Positions 1 to 10,024 of a DNA stretch of 64,000 nucleotides are shown one piece after another; the stretch's first letter is position 1; each line of letters starts with the position of its first letter. Under the pieces are notes generated by a model, which saw nothing but the letters and a program-made list of their open reading frames with translations, searched no databases and was not told the DNA's origin. Origin of the DNA: Gracilaria vermiculophylla. Lineage: Eukaryota > Rhodophyta > Florideophyceae > Gracilariales > Gracilariaceae. The position numbers and the translations under genes were made by a program. The stretch spans positions 1,349,799 through 1,413,798 of the forward strand of contig JAHNZQ020000004.1 in the NCBI GenBank assembly GCA_019155205.2. The letters run 5' to 3'.

Positions 1-125
<125 letters not shown>

Positions 126-493
126 CGCGCACACGCGAACAGAAACGCGGCGGTCGCTGACAGCCGTGACGTGGTGACGACGCGGCGTGACGACTGCAAT
201 TGGCGGCGGCGGCGGTGGGCAGCTGCGGTGGGCGGCGCGTGCCGGCGCTGCGCGCCGCCCACGTGTGCGGCGCTCATAGGGCGCGTCGCGCCCTCGTCGC
301 GCCTAAGACCTCATCGCCTCGCGCACCGTCACCGCAGCGCGTGCAACCGCGCCCGCTCCACGTCTTGCAGCACAGCCGCCCTTCCCCCTGCGCCACGACG
401 CTTCTCCCCCTCTAAACCCCCTCCCCCCCTCCGCGCGCACTCCCCCCTCGCCCGCCCGTCCCCTTCCCAAACCCCCCTCCCCCTTCGCACGTC

Positions 494-1870
494 ATGTCGT
501 CCACCCGCGACCGGCGCGCTCGTCGCGAGTCAATCTTGCGCAGCTTCTTCACCCCCTCCGTGCAGTCCTCGCGCTACATCGTCGACAAGGTCGTCGGCGA
601 GGGCGCGTACGGCGTCGTCGTTGCCGCCTTCGACCAGCTCAAGCGCGAGCGCGTTGCCGTCAAGCGCATCAAGAGCGTGCTCGACTCCTCCGGAATGGCC
701 ACGCGAATCCTGCGCGAGCTCAAGTTCCTGCGCTTCCTGCATAAGCACGAGAACGTCATCTCCGTCAAGGACGTGCTCATCCCCGGGCAGCGCGACACTT
801 TCAACGACGTTTTTGTGGTGTTCGAGCTCATGCCCACCGACCTGGGCCGCCTGCTGCGCAGCAAGACGAAGCTCAGCCCCAAACACGTCAAGTACGTCAT
901 GTTTCAGCTGCTGCGCGCCGTCAACTTCCTGCACTCAGCTCGCGTGTTCCACCGCGATCTTAACCCCAACAACATCCTGGTGGACGCCAACTGCCAGCTG
1001 CGCGTGTGCGACTTTGGTCTGGCTAGGGCTGCGTTTCAGCGAGACGAGGAGGTGCTGTTCTGGACCGACTATGTGGCCACGCGCTGGTACAGGGCGCCCG
1101 AGTTAATCCTGGCGCACTCTACCAAGTACTCCACCGCCATCGACATGTGGTCAGTGGGCTGCATCTTCGCGGAGATTCTGGGACGCGGCAAGCCGCTGTT
1201 CCCCGGTCTCAACGCTCAGCATCAATTTGAACTGATACTCAACGTGACGGGCAAACCGTCGCAGGCGGTGATTGACCGCATCGGCGACCAGCGTCTGGCG
1301 CAGGCGCTGGAGCGTCTTCCGAGCAAGCCGCCGGCGTCGCTGGCGGCCATCTACAGAGACGCCGAGCCCGGGGCGATCAACATGCTGCAGCGGATGCTGG
1401 CGTTCGACCCGGACGAGAGAATAACGGCGTCGGAAGCGCTGTCGCTGCCGTACTTCAACGAATTCAAGTTTCTGGGCTGGGGCGAGAGCACGGAGCCGTT
1501 GGACGAGCGCGAGTTTTCGTTCGAGCGCGTGCGACTGAGCGCGGAGGAGATGAGGATGGAATTCATCAAAGAAATTCTGGCGTACCACCCGGAGGCGCGC
1601 GATGAACTGTTGGTGGCGCACGACCGGTGCGCAAGGGTTTCGATGCTGCCCAGCCAGGCGGGGCGGTTCCGACAGGACATGGAGGAATATTCGCTGACGC
1701 GGCGCACGATTTCGACGGACGTGTCGGCTGTGATGAATGGGGAGCAGACAACGATGCGCGACTACCGAAGCACGACGCTGGGTGAGGCCGAGCTGGCGAA
1801 AGTTGGTGGCGGCCCCGCGCACCACGCGAGCAGCATGGCGAACCAGGCGCAACAAGCGATGGAGGAATGA
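494..1870 (+). CDS. MAP kinase, TDY class
   Basis: A 458-aa serine/threonine kinase of the MAPK family, which would phosphorylate proline-directed sites after activation by a MAPK kinase. Visible motifs in order: glycine loop GEGAYGVV (35-42), VAVK lysine (57), HRD (153-155), DFG (173-175), activation loop TDY (191-193), then VATRWYRAPEL and the CMGC insert region. TDY rather than TEY or TGY is the class common in plants and algae. The catalytic loop reads HRDLNPNN instead of HRDLKPxN, so the usual lysine is asparagine (residue 157). A C-terminal extension after about residue 350 is rich in charged residues. The ATG at 494 follows a C-rich leader. Single exon. The family call is strong; the exact pathway is unknown. 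Confidence 0.93.
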   Translation: MSSTRDRRARRESILRSFFTPSVQSSRYIVDKVVGEGAYGVVVAAFDQLKRERVAVKRIKSVLDSSGMATRILRELKFLRFLHKHENVISVKDVLIPGQRDTFNDVFVVFELMPTDLGRLLRSKTKLSPKHVKYVMFQLLRAVNFLHSARVFHRDLNPNNILVDANCQLRVCDFGLARAAFQRDEEVLFWTDYVATRWYRAPELILAHSTKYSTAIDMWSVGCIFAEILGRGKPLFPGLNAQHQFELILNVTGKPSQAVIDRIGDQRLAQALERLPSKPPASLAAIYRDAEPGAINMLQRMLAFDPDERITASEALSLPYFNEFKFLGWGESTEPLDEREFSFERVRLSAEEMRMEFIKEILAYHPEARDELLVAHDRCARVSMLPSQAGRFRQDMEEYSLTRRTISTDVSAVMNGEQTTMRDYRSTTLGEAELAKVGGGPAHHASSMANQAQQAMEE

Positions 1871-2265
1871 GAGTAAGGGCGGGGGGAGTCGGGGAATTTG
1901 GGGGGGGGGGGGGAGCAATCTAACACCTAAATAGCTGATTACTACACTTCGCACTACACGTTAGGGAGAGCGCTTGCACAGGAACAAGCGATAAAGTCGC
2001 TTTCGGGGCGCGGCGTACGTTGGCGGCGGCGGCGTGGAACGGCGGCACCGTTGGACAGAGGTGCGTGGCGCTCGGCAACGGTTGGGGCGGTGGCGCCGCG
2101 CGCGCGCGCGCACGTGACGCGGCGCAGGCCACCTGCGCCGCGCGCGGCCACCGCTGTCCAGCGCAGCTGAGCTGTGCGTCGCAGCGCCCGCGTCAGCAGC
2201 GCGCATTTCGGCGCCGCGAGCGCACGCGCCGCTCCGCACCGCCCGCCGCGCGCCGCCGCCGCGCC
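1871..2265. other. Intergenic, kinase to membrane protein
   Basis: About 395 bases between two same-strand genes. It contains a 14-base G run near 1900-1913 and an alternating CG stretch near 2098-2110. I see no gene or recognisable control element. Confidence 0.5.
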
Positions 2266-3426
2266 ATGGCGCTGCCCAGACGGTTGCGCTCGCGCCGCGC
2301 CGCCACCGCCGCCGCCGCCGCGCTGCTCGCGCTCGCGTGCGTCGTCGCGCCGCCGCTCGCGTCGCGCCCCCGCGTCGCGCGCGCGCCGCTCTGCCGGCTG
2401 GCCGCCGTGCGCTACGACGCTCATGCCTGCCGGCCGCTGCGCGGCGCCGCCGCCGCCCTCGCCGCGCCGTGTCTGTGGCGCCTGTCCGTCGTCAGCGCCG
2501 TCAACCCCGCCCCCCACCCCCTGCGGCTCGCCGACCGTCCCTCCCTCTCCCCCCCCCACCTCCGCCTCCTCCTGCGTCTCGACGGCTGCAACTCCACGCA
2601 GCAGTGCGCCGCCCAGCCCGTGCGCTGCTCGTACGGAATTGAGGATCCGTCTGACGCCTTCTGGTTGCGCGAGTACGACAATGACATCAAGTTCGTCGTC
2701 ATGATGAAGATTGGCTTTCTGTCCTTGGTCATATACGTCGCCGCCATCGTCGTCGACGGCACCATCTTCTCTCCCCACCGGTCGTCCATCGCGGGCAACG
2801 TCGCAAGCATTTTCATTTTGATCGGCCTGTCCGCTTCATTGTACATCAGGCTTGTGCCGCCGCACAAGCAGTTTGCCTTGTTCGGCGCTGACCTTTTCCA
2901 AACCGCCGCCTTTCTTCTAATCGTTCTAACTGCCGCCCTGTTTCTGCCTGCCGTTGCTGTCATTTCTCTCAACCTTGTCATATCCGCCGTTACCTTCATC
3001 TGGTTCTTTATAGAGCAGACTATTTCCGTTTGCGTCGGCTTTCTCCAGTTTCTTGCCAGTTTATTCTTGTTCAATATGCAACATACTTACCTCTGTCTTT
3101 GCCAGATTTACTTCAATGGAACCGCCTCTGAGTATGACCAACAAGTTGTGTCAAACAGTGACTCTTTTCTGCAACAAATGCGTAACAATTGGTTTCTGCA
3201 CCGAGTGCCGCGATGTTTTCTCGAGAACGCCGACCTCGCCGTAAGAACAGTCCTATCGGACAACCTTCGTGACCAAGTCGATTCCATCCCCTACACAGAC
3301 ATGGATTCGTTTGCCAGTGAAGACGATCAGGATGCCCCCCCTCATCCACCGCAGCCGCCTGCCGATGAAACCTCCTCCCTCTTGGACAATTCCGCGAGAC
3401 TCGTCAATTCACTCTACATTTCTTGA
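2266..3426 (+). CDS. Multipass membrane protein, unknown family
   Basis: A 386-aa protein I do not recognise. The frame is open upstream to 2020, but the ATG at 2266 is preferred because it opens a signal-like N-terminus (basic residues, then an Ala/Leu-rich hydrophobic stretch to about residue 33). Residues 35-140 are probably lumenal or extracellular and contain several cysteines. From about residue 147 there are four or five hydrophobic segments, including MKIGFLSLVIYVAAIV and the run ending FLFNMQ. The tail (from about 300) is hydrophilic and acidic, with a Pro-rich patch and DETSSLL, and is probably cytosolic. DETSSLL resembles a dileucine sorting signal, which would suit an endomembrane protein; that is inference. 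Base composition shifts from very GC-rich to balanced across the gene. Confidence 0.7.
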   Translation: MALPRRLRSRRAATAAAAALLALACVVAPPLASRPRVARAPLCRLAAVRYDAHACRPLRGAAAALAAPCLWRLSVVSAVNPAPHPLRLADRPSLSPPHLRLLLRLDGCNSTQQCAAQPVRCSYGIEDPSDAFWLREYDNDIKFVVMMKIGFLSLVIYVAAIVVDGTIFSPHRSSIAGNVASIFILIGLSASLYIRLVPPHKQFALFGADLFQTAAFLLIVLTAALFLPAVAVISLNLVISAVTFIWFFIEQTISVCVGFLQFLASLFLFNMQHTYLCLCQIYFNGTASEYDQQVVSNSDSFLQQMRNNWFLHRVPRCFLENADLAVRTVLSDNLRDQVDSIPYTDMDSFASEDDQDAPPHPPQPPADETSSLLDNSARLVNSLYIS

Positions 3427-3918
3427 CCGCAGAGGCAGCAACGGGACACGTTGCAATCCCGCGTTTCATCATCCAAGCGTGCCACCGTCGGCGGGCGGGA
3501 GCATTTCTCTGAGACTGCACTGACCCACGCCTTTATGCCGCTCTTGGTTCTTGATTACCTTCAGCACATTGCATGCTATTAATATCGAACGTTTTGTTTT
3601 GGAGATTCATGCCACCCGTCACCCCTCGTCCTTCTTGTGGTTACAACCGTTTGGTTTGTTCTGATTTCCATTTCGGTGTGTCTTCTAAAATGGTGCAGCC
3701 CCCCTTAAGAGCCGATTTGCTGTCGCGAACGGCCGCAACGCCTGGCTTATTTTCCTGAAACGCAAGTTTCCTAGTGGAGAGTCAGCTCTTTGACCATATG
3801 ATCATATAAGAGCGACGTCGACGAAGCATTTGCTCTGATGATGGCGCCTACCAGTGTCACTTTGTTGTCAAGCCTAGCTTATGCTTTTGAAATCAACTGA
3901 ATACTTTTTACTATAGAG
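3427..3918. other. Intergenic, no feature seen
   Basis: About 490 bases of balanced composition between two same-strand genes. Short open frames exist but none looks like a protein. Presumably the 3' UTR of the upstream gene and the promoter of the next. Confidence 0.4.
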
Positions 3919-4664
3919 ATGCTAACGGAAAATATGGTCAAACGTACATGTGGTCCTGTGAGAAACAACATTTATCTGTTTTGCGGATTCTTTTCGTTCA
4001 CTGCCACAGCGATGATTTTGTTATACTTGATAGTGTTTCTGGTCGTTCCAAGCAGCCAGTTTGTAAGTTTATTACAACTTTTAGTTTACGCCTTTAAATG
4101 AGATCCCCCACACAAAGTCTTGTATACTGACCAGTGGTGTTGATTTTTGTTTTTCTATTGTTACGAATGCAGATTGGAGCAAAACAAGAGGAGTGCATTA
4201 TCAGGAAAGCCAAATTGTCGTGTTGGAGGAAGAAACTTCTCAATTCAGATCCGATCGAGCAGGGGAGCCACAAATGCTGGCTGTTCACAGTGATGGTGGG
4301 AAATGTCTCACAACAGGTTCAACACAACACACTCAGAGATTTTCCTCTGGAGAATGATGGGTGTTCTTCAGCTTGCACATGCGGAATGGAAGTCTGGCCA
4401 TGCCGCTTGGACAAAGATATGCGGGTTAGATTGCGATGGTCATACCCTGTTAACAATGTCGTGTATTGTTCGTTGGGTATCGTTGGGGCTCTGCTTTGTG
4501 GAGGTATTGCCGTGTTTAAATACTTTTATGTAGGGAAAGGTGAGGGTAGCGATGAAGAGCAAGCTTATGAGCGGTACGATTCTTCAATACCGTTCTCCTT
4601 TAATGAAAACGAGAGCAATGATGAGATAAGAACCGAAAGACGTTCGCTTGCCAGTTTGGTTTAG
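3919..4664 (+). CDS. Two-TM protein with Cys-rich loop, one intron
   Basis: I predict two exons, 3919-4062 and 4173-4664, joined in phase 0 to give 211 aa. The 110-base intron has a perfect GTAAGT donor and a pyrimidine-rich acceptor ending in GCAG. Both exons are needed for a sensible protein: exon 1 carries a hydrophobic segment (residues about 18-44) and exon 2 a cysteine-rich loop of about 100 residues followed by a second hydrophobic segment (VVYCSLGIVGALLCGGIAVF) and an acidic tail. The loop cysteines suggest disulfides on the lumenal or outer side. Two TM helices around a Cys-rich loop is the layout of BK-channel beta subunits, but I see no diagnostic sequence, so that is only an analogy. 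Its stop lies 49 bases from the stop of the convergent gene. Confidence 0.6.
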
Positions 4665-4713
4665 AATTGCTCCCCAAGTAGACGATTCCTTCGATAATAT
4701 GTAAAGACAATAA

Positions 4714-5553
4714 TTAGGATATCGACCCGACAAGCTTCTCCGGCGAAAAACATGCCCCGGCGCTTGTCGAAAACGGAACATCTTCAAACATGGCTACGCC
4801 TTCTTGGTTGGTCTTGAGGCCATCTGCAATTCTGTCAAATGCCTTTGTAGCTCTGTTGCTCGGATCAATGGGAGCCGACTTATGTCCCTTAAACGTAACG
4901 AGTTCTCCGATCGGCGCATCAGCTGGTGCCGACAAGGGATCAACGGCAGTGCGATCTTCGTTGGAAACGCACAGAAGCATCCCGTGGCTGGTTACGCCAC
5001 GCATAGCCCTCGGCTTTAAATTGCATAGGACAACGACTGTGCGATCGATCATTTTCTCCAGCGGTACGTACTTGACCAGTCCGGAAACAATAGTACGAGG
5101 CTTTTCTTCTCCGACATCAATCTTTTCCACGTAGAGGGAATCCGCATCGGGATGCTTTTCGCACTCTACAATTTTGCCAACTCGTATCTCCAGGCGAGAG
5201 ATTTCCGTCATGGGCAGCTCGGGCGAGGCTCCATCCGTGCTCACGGCACCAGGGGATTCCGCTGTTGCAACCGTTGTGAACGACGTTGACGCTTCGAATT
5301 CATTGCCGGTCACCTGAACTTCGTACGGCACACCCGGTTTCAAGCCTGTGAGTTTTACTCGAGGATGAGCAACAATCCTCCGCGACCGAAACATTGCACC
5401 AGCAGGTGCGTACAAAACTGTAAAGACACTGCTCGGCCTCCCTGACCACACCAAAGAAACCATTCGCTCTCCGACCGTCTCCGTGGAGATCTTGGCCGCT
5501 GACGATCGCCACAAAGACGTTGCTGTGGAAGCGATGAACCCTGGGTTATTCAT
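4714..5553 (-). CDS. EMAPII/Arc1p-type tRNA-binding protein, FN3-like N-terminus
   Basis: A 279-aa protein. Residues about 115-279 form the EMAPII/Arc1p/AIMP1 tRNA-binding unit: the OB-fold segment begins ISRLEIRVGKIVECEKHPDA, continues with SLYVEKIDVGE, RTIVSGLVKY and NLKPRAMRGVTSHGMLLC, and is followed by the C-terminal subdomain (NRATKAFDRIADGLKTN). Such proteins bind the tRNA elbow and hold aminoacyl-tRNA synthetases in a complex. In place of the usual GST-like or coiled-coil adaptor, residues about 25-100 resemble a fibronectin type III domain (VSLVWSG..., then LTGLKPGVPYEVQVTG). No synthetase catalytic domain is present. The ATG at 5551-5553 is the first in frame. The tRNA-binding part is certain; the FN3 call is moderate. 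Confidence 0.88.
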   Translation of the reverse strand: MNNPGFIASTATSLWRSSAAKISTETVGERMVSLVWSGRPSSVFTVLYAPAGAMFRSRRIVAHPRVKLTGLKPGVPYEVQVTGNEFEASTSFTTVATAESPGAVSTDGASPELPMTEISRLEIRVGKIVECEKHPDADSLYVEKIDVGEEKPRTIVSGLVKYVPLEKMIDRTVVVLCNLKPRAMRGVTSHGMLLCVSNEDRTAVDPLSAPADAPIGELVTFKGHKSAPIDPSNRATKAFDRIADGLKTNQEGVAMFEDVPFSTSAGACFSPEKLVGSIS

Positions 5554-6168
5554 ATCTTTTGTGCGTGTCTCTACTCGGGTGGGTGAAAGCTGACGATAAG
5601 AACAGTCCAGCTAGTTCAAAGGGAAAGTTATGTCGAGGCGGCTTTTCGTGTTGACACGAGGAATTGCAGGGCAGACACAGATGAGATCGACGGTGAATAT
5701 GAGGCCAAAATGGCTAAAAACAACATGTTTTATGCCGTGCGATCTTCTCAAAACATCTTCGACCTGGGGATGCTGCTAATTTTCTCCTTGCATGTTACTC
5801 GATATCACTAAGTGACATAGGCTACTTCGACGGAGAAGATCGTCGAATAAAGGCCTTTTCGAAGATGTAGTACATTCAGGGGTTGGTGGGGGGTGGTTTG
5901 AGAGAATATCACTACTCTTGAGCTCGGAAGATGCATAAGGGCTTGGATTTACGTTTCTTAATGAAGGCACTTGAGCTCAAACCCATATTCTGAGCGCAAT
6001 GTTATCCAGGTTTTTAAACAAAACCTGCAATCGCTCAGAGTTGCGTTTAATTACTCACCAACATAATCGGCAAGAATAAGATCAGTGCAGCTACGAAAGT
6101 AGATGTGCTTCCTTCGATGGAATTCGAAGCGCACAAATTGAGGCAAAGTTGAAATCAGTGAAGCACAT
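5554..6168. other. Intergenic, no feature seen
   Basis: About 615 bases between the start of the tRNA-binding protein gene and the stop of the Cpn20 gene. No convincing coding frame; presumably the promoter of the former and the 3' UTR of the latter. Confidence 0.4.
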
Positions 6169-6894
6169 CTATAGCTTGGCGTAGACATCAGCCATACGAA
6201 TCATCATATAGGCTTCTCCATCAAACTCCACCTCTGTACCACTGTACTTTCCGTAAAACACAGTATCACCGACTTCAAAAACAAGAGGTTCCATTTCGCC
6301 GTTCTCCATGAAGCGCCCAGGACCCATGGCGACAATTGTGCCGCTCGTTGACTTTTCCTTGGCTGTCTTGGACAAGAGAATCCCAGAAGAGGTTTCTTCA
6401 GCCGCTTCGTCCACCTTTACTAGTAGCCTATCCTGAATAGGGAGAACAGCAGACGCAGTGTATTTGCCGCTCTCTAGCTTGCATAGAATGTCATCCTGAG
6501 TAACGATAGTATGCTTCTCGCCATCGTAATCGAGATCGGTACCTCCATACTTGCCGTACAACACATAGTCTCCTTTGCCAATGTTCATCGGAACATGCAA
6601 TCCATTGGGAAAGTACTTTCCGGGTCCAACTTCAATCGTCTCGCCGTAAGTGGGCTTTTCCTTCGCGGAAGCGGCGAGAAACAAGCCACCGGTAGTAGTG
6701 TCAGGGGCCTCGGCAACCTTGACAAGAATGTTCTGCCCAACAGGCTGCAGCGGTCCTGAGATTTTCTTACCGTTCAACGTGTGTGAGGTCACGGCAGCAG
6801 TCATCGTGGGTCTCCTGCAGACATGCTTCGCGTAGCGATTCGGTCGTGTTGACAAAGGAGTGCCTGAAACAAAGGTGAGGCTTACTCGCTGCAT
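6169..6894 (-). CDS. CPN20: Chloroplast co-chaperonin Cpn20 (double GroES)
   Basis: A 241-aa protein with two GroES domains in tandem, the hallmark of plastid Cpn20, which caps the Cpn60 cage during folding of stromal proteins such as Rubisco. Domain 1 runs from LQPVGQNILVKV (about residue 50) to ILCKLE; domain 2 from VLPIQDRLLVKV to the C-terminus. Both keep the mobile loop with GG/SG (TTTGGLFL, ETSSGILL) and the dome-side glycines. The ATG at 6892-6894 gives an N-terminus MQRVSLTFVSG with an early phenylalanine, as expected of a red algal transit peptide, ending near the basic stretch about 15-30. The frame stays open a little further upstream but only with a non-ATG codon. Single exon. Confidence 0.94.
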   Translation of the reverse strand: MQRVSLTFVSGTPLSTRPNRYAKHVCRRPTMTAAVTSHTLNGKKISGPLQPVGQNILVKVAEAPDTTTGGLFLAASAKEKPTYGETIEVGPGKYFPNGLHVPMNIGKGDYVLYGKYGGTDLDYDGEKHTIVTQDDILCKLESGKYTASAVLPIQDRLLVKVDEAAEETSSGILLSKTAKEKSTSGTIVAMGPGRFMENGEMEPLVFEVGDTVFYGKYSGTEVEFDGEAYMMIRMADVYAKL

Positions 6895-7414
6895 CTTGGC
6901 TTGTGGGGGGTGGTGACAGGAATGCAACGGCGAAGAAAAGATGGTGAATTGAGATGGTCAGAGGCGGCGGGATCGAAGGGAATCGCCTACAACACACGCA
7001 CCCGCATACACTACTCGCCGACGACGAGATCAAATCGTTGGCTCTGCGCTTCGATGAACAATCTCGAACATGCGCTCGAGTCATGCACTCAGGAAAATAT
7101 TTAAAAGACAGTCTTCTTTGCGTCACGGGTCTGACGTCACGATACGTGTCATCTGTCGCCCATTCAAGCCCCACTTCATACTCATGGCACATATAGAGCA
7201 GCTCTCTCAACAACGCTTTCCGCCGTGTTCAGCGCGGAAAGTTCATGACACTGTCACCACAGTCATCGAGAAATCTTTTCATTTATGGATTGCCTTAAGT
7301 AGGACCAGAACAGCTTAAAGATCACAGTACTGTTGCTCCCTCTCGTAAATAAACGTTTGTCAACAAGACAGAGAACGCCGATTTGGCGCAACCCGAGCAC
7401 CTTCTCAGCTTGCT
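6895..7414. other. Intergenic, Cpn20 promoter side
   Basis: About 520 bases upstream of Cpn20 and downstream of the beta-propeller gene. A TATA-like TTTAAATA on the minus strand lies near 7097-7104, about 200 bases before the Cpn20 ATG. Whether it is used is unknown. Confidence 0.35.
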
Positions 7415-8673
7415 TTACCATCGCCTACCATGAAAACGAAGTCGACGGGCCTGGCATATTGGTTCCAATTCCGATGGGGGTAGGACAAAAAGCCCAAATG
7501 GATTACGACCAGTGCGGACGAATTTTTCAGACCCCGGCGCCACGCATCCGTCCTCCCTAATTTCAAAAACAGAAACAACATCAGAATCCGCCTCAGAGTG
7601 TGTAGTGAACACCTTTGATCCATCAAGAGTCGTAGCAGGGTTGCGTGGAATAGGCTTTGATGTTGTCACCATAGGGCAATTAAGCCGTGTAAGCGTGGAA
7701 GCCTCATGCACCACTGGCGCATTCTTCCCCACCTCAGCGATGTTGGTCACACATAGATATTTGCTGCTGAACGTGATTATGGTGCCATGAGGTGATGGTT
7801 GATTGCCGTCGGTACCCAAAGTTTGCAAACCTGGAATGGAGAGAAGGAGTACTTCTCCGCCTTGAGCAGTTACAGCCAGTTTTGTGCAATCCCGAATTGC
7901 TATATGAGGATCGGAAGCAACTCGTTTGAGCTTGATCAGCTCAAATGTACGAGCATTGTACGATGCGATGTAGCCGGCACCGTCAGCGCTGCCGATGTAC
8001 GTCACGAAGTCATATTCCGTGTTCGTGGTGACGTCATGGGGTACGCCACCCAGGGAAGCAATTTCCGGAGGAAGTGCAATCGCGGCGAGTTTCCATCGAA
8101 AAGGTCGTGCACAATAGTAACGTTTACAATATCACAGGTATTCCAGACAATTGGGTACGGTTCACCGGCAACTCGTGTGATCATCGAGTGAAATAATCCT
8201 TTAGGAGTTTTCAAGTGAGCGTCTGGGATAAGTCGACGCCCAGACAGCTATAGACTTACAAAATAGCCGTTGTTACGATCTCCAACCCATGCCTCGGACT
8301 TGTGTGGTGACAATACGAAATGCATGGGGTCAGCATCATCTGGAAGCTGACAATCTGCGACGACCTGAAGAGTTTTTGGGTTGATTATTGAGATGGACCC
8401 CGCGGCACGGTTTGCCACCACAATATGGCCTGTGAACTCGTGGACAGGATGAGATGTCGGTTCCAAAAGCAATGGGAACGAAGTTGCATGCACTTCGACG
8501 CTTATTATAGCAAGAAAGTATGCTGTGAATGCGCTTGGCACTAAAGATCCATGTTTTTCACGGAGTTCACAAACTTGAAAGAAAGTGGTAAAAACAACCG
8601 GTAGACTTCGTGTGTATATGTCGAGGCATAGCTCAACCGACCTCGGGGCTTGCATATATCTGGTATCCCGCAT
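7415..8673 (-). CDS. Beta-propeller (YVTN/lactonase-like) protein, frame broken
   Basis: Coding pieces of a secreted seven-bladed propeller of the YVTN/6-phosphogluconolactonase-like type, read right to left. Piece 1 (8673 to about 8257) has a hydrophobic leader and HIVVANRAAGSISIINPKTL. Piece 2 (about 8243-8093) continues in the same frame with HDLFDG. Piece 3 (8092-7415) is one frame over: ALPPEIASLGGVPHDV, then YIGSADGAGYIASYNARTFE and KVFTTHSEADSDVVSVFEI. Between pieces 1 and 2 there is a TAG just after a GTAAGT, which could be an intron donor, but no acceptor 37-88 bases away keeps the frame. Between 2 and 3 the shift falls at a three-T run (8090-8092): one missing base would restore GK-LAAIALPP. 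Either a sequencing error plus an unresolved intron, or a decaying gene. The true start may be elsewhere. Confidence 0.6.
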
Positions 8674-10024
8674 AAGTTCTGCATTGCTGCGATAGAATAC
8701 AAGGAAGATTTACATTCAGCCTATTCAACTACTATGGTATGCATCTCAAATAAGACGCAGTCACCGAACTTAAAAAAATTCAGTCCGTCCAACTTCTATT
8801 TTGAAATTCAAACAGATCCACGGCATTCAATAAATCAAAAAAGGGAGATTCTGCAGATGTTGGGGGAATGCTTGCAAAATTAGCTCAATGAAGGGGTTCA
8901 AAGCGAAGTATTTCACAGGTCTGGGGGTGACTACAATATTTGACAGTAAAAGAAGGCTGACATATCAAAGTCCCAACATAAACGGCGCGTTAGGTATATA
9001 GTCACCCCCACAGCGCTCAGTTTCACCTATACAAAACTTCACCTACAGAGTACTTGAATTCTGCACGCCGTCACCCCGTAAAGTACTACATTCAGCAATC
9101 CAAAAAATTCTTTCCAATGATTTTGGCACCGTTTCAAACAAGGTACTTACCTCAGAAACACAAAACCGCCAGCCATCTCCTCTACAACCCATGTATTATA
9201 TGTGTTAAAACATGTTGTCATCACTGCACGCATAGGGTGCCTACTCGAAGTCTAAAATGGAAAGAGAGTTTCGAAGCGACAGCGTTCCCTCTTGATACTT
9301 GACCAGTCAGCGAAAGCGAGCTACAAGCATACACATCCATGTTCACAACCTGGCGTGGTACGGGTGCAGAGTGTGAAAGACACATTTGTCCTCACGCTGA
9401 CGAACACGCTCGCAAAAAACGAGAACAATTTGGTGAGACCCCCATTGTCCCAATACTCGTGGATACTTGTGGCAGTTGTGCCTGCAAGTCGAGCTCTTTG
9501 AAGAATGCAGTCGTGCGGTATGCGGTGCCGATTTTGTAAGCCTCCATAAGTTTGAAATAGTGAGTGCTTTTCATCCGCCAAGTCTGCAGTAAAGTGTGTT
9601 GAGGATGGATGAGAAAAAACAGACTGATTAAGAAACTCCAAAAAGAATGAATGGCCGTTGAACCTCAAACAGCCCGTGCACAAGAGCCAGTCTCGGTGCG
9701 AAGTAATGTCGCTTGTCTGCTCCTGCATGGAAACACTTGTTAATGTTCGGGGGAGCAAGTTCAAAGCCCCAAAACGATCGGAGCCATGAGGCGAACGTGT
9801 ACAGTACGGAAATGCATCCGTGTGGTTTGGATCCAGAGTGGCAAATTCCCAATTTTGCAAACGGCTTCAGAAAAGGTCCCTCATTTCACGACCATTTTAT
9901 TTTGAAGTCAAATCAAAGGAGCAGGTCCACGTTATCACGGGCGTCACTTGGCGGCCCCCACCCCACGGCCACGCATTCTGACTGCCACAACTTGCACGTA
10001 CTACCGACCACCCAACGCGCCTCA
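8674..10024. other. Intergenic or unresolved exons
   Basis: About 1.35 kb with no gene I can defend. On the minus strand several frames stay open across 9320-9860, and on the plus strand across 9290-9540 with a GTAAGC at about 9537. They compete with each other and match no family I know. The right end is the profilin promoter; the profilin frame is open upstream to 9713 but that part has no profilin character. Confidence 0.4.

Noticed and set aside
171..1106. Long open frame overlapping the MAP kinase in another frame
   Set aside because: Ser/Ala/Arg-rich shadow of GC-rich coding DNA; the kinase frame has all catalytic motifs.
3919..4664. Identification as a BK-channel beta subunit
   Set aside because: Only the two-TM layout matches; no diagnostic residues.
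9321..9860. 179-aa minus-strand frame upstream of profilin
   Set aside because: Competes with other frames of similar quality in the same stretch, overlaps the profilin leader and shows no domain.
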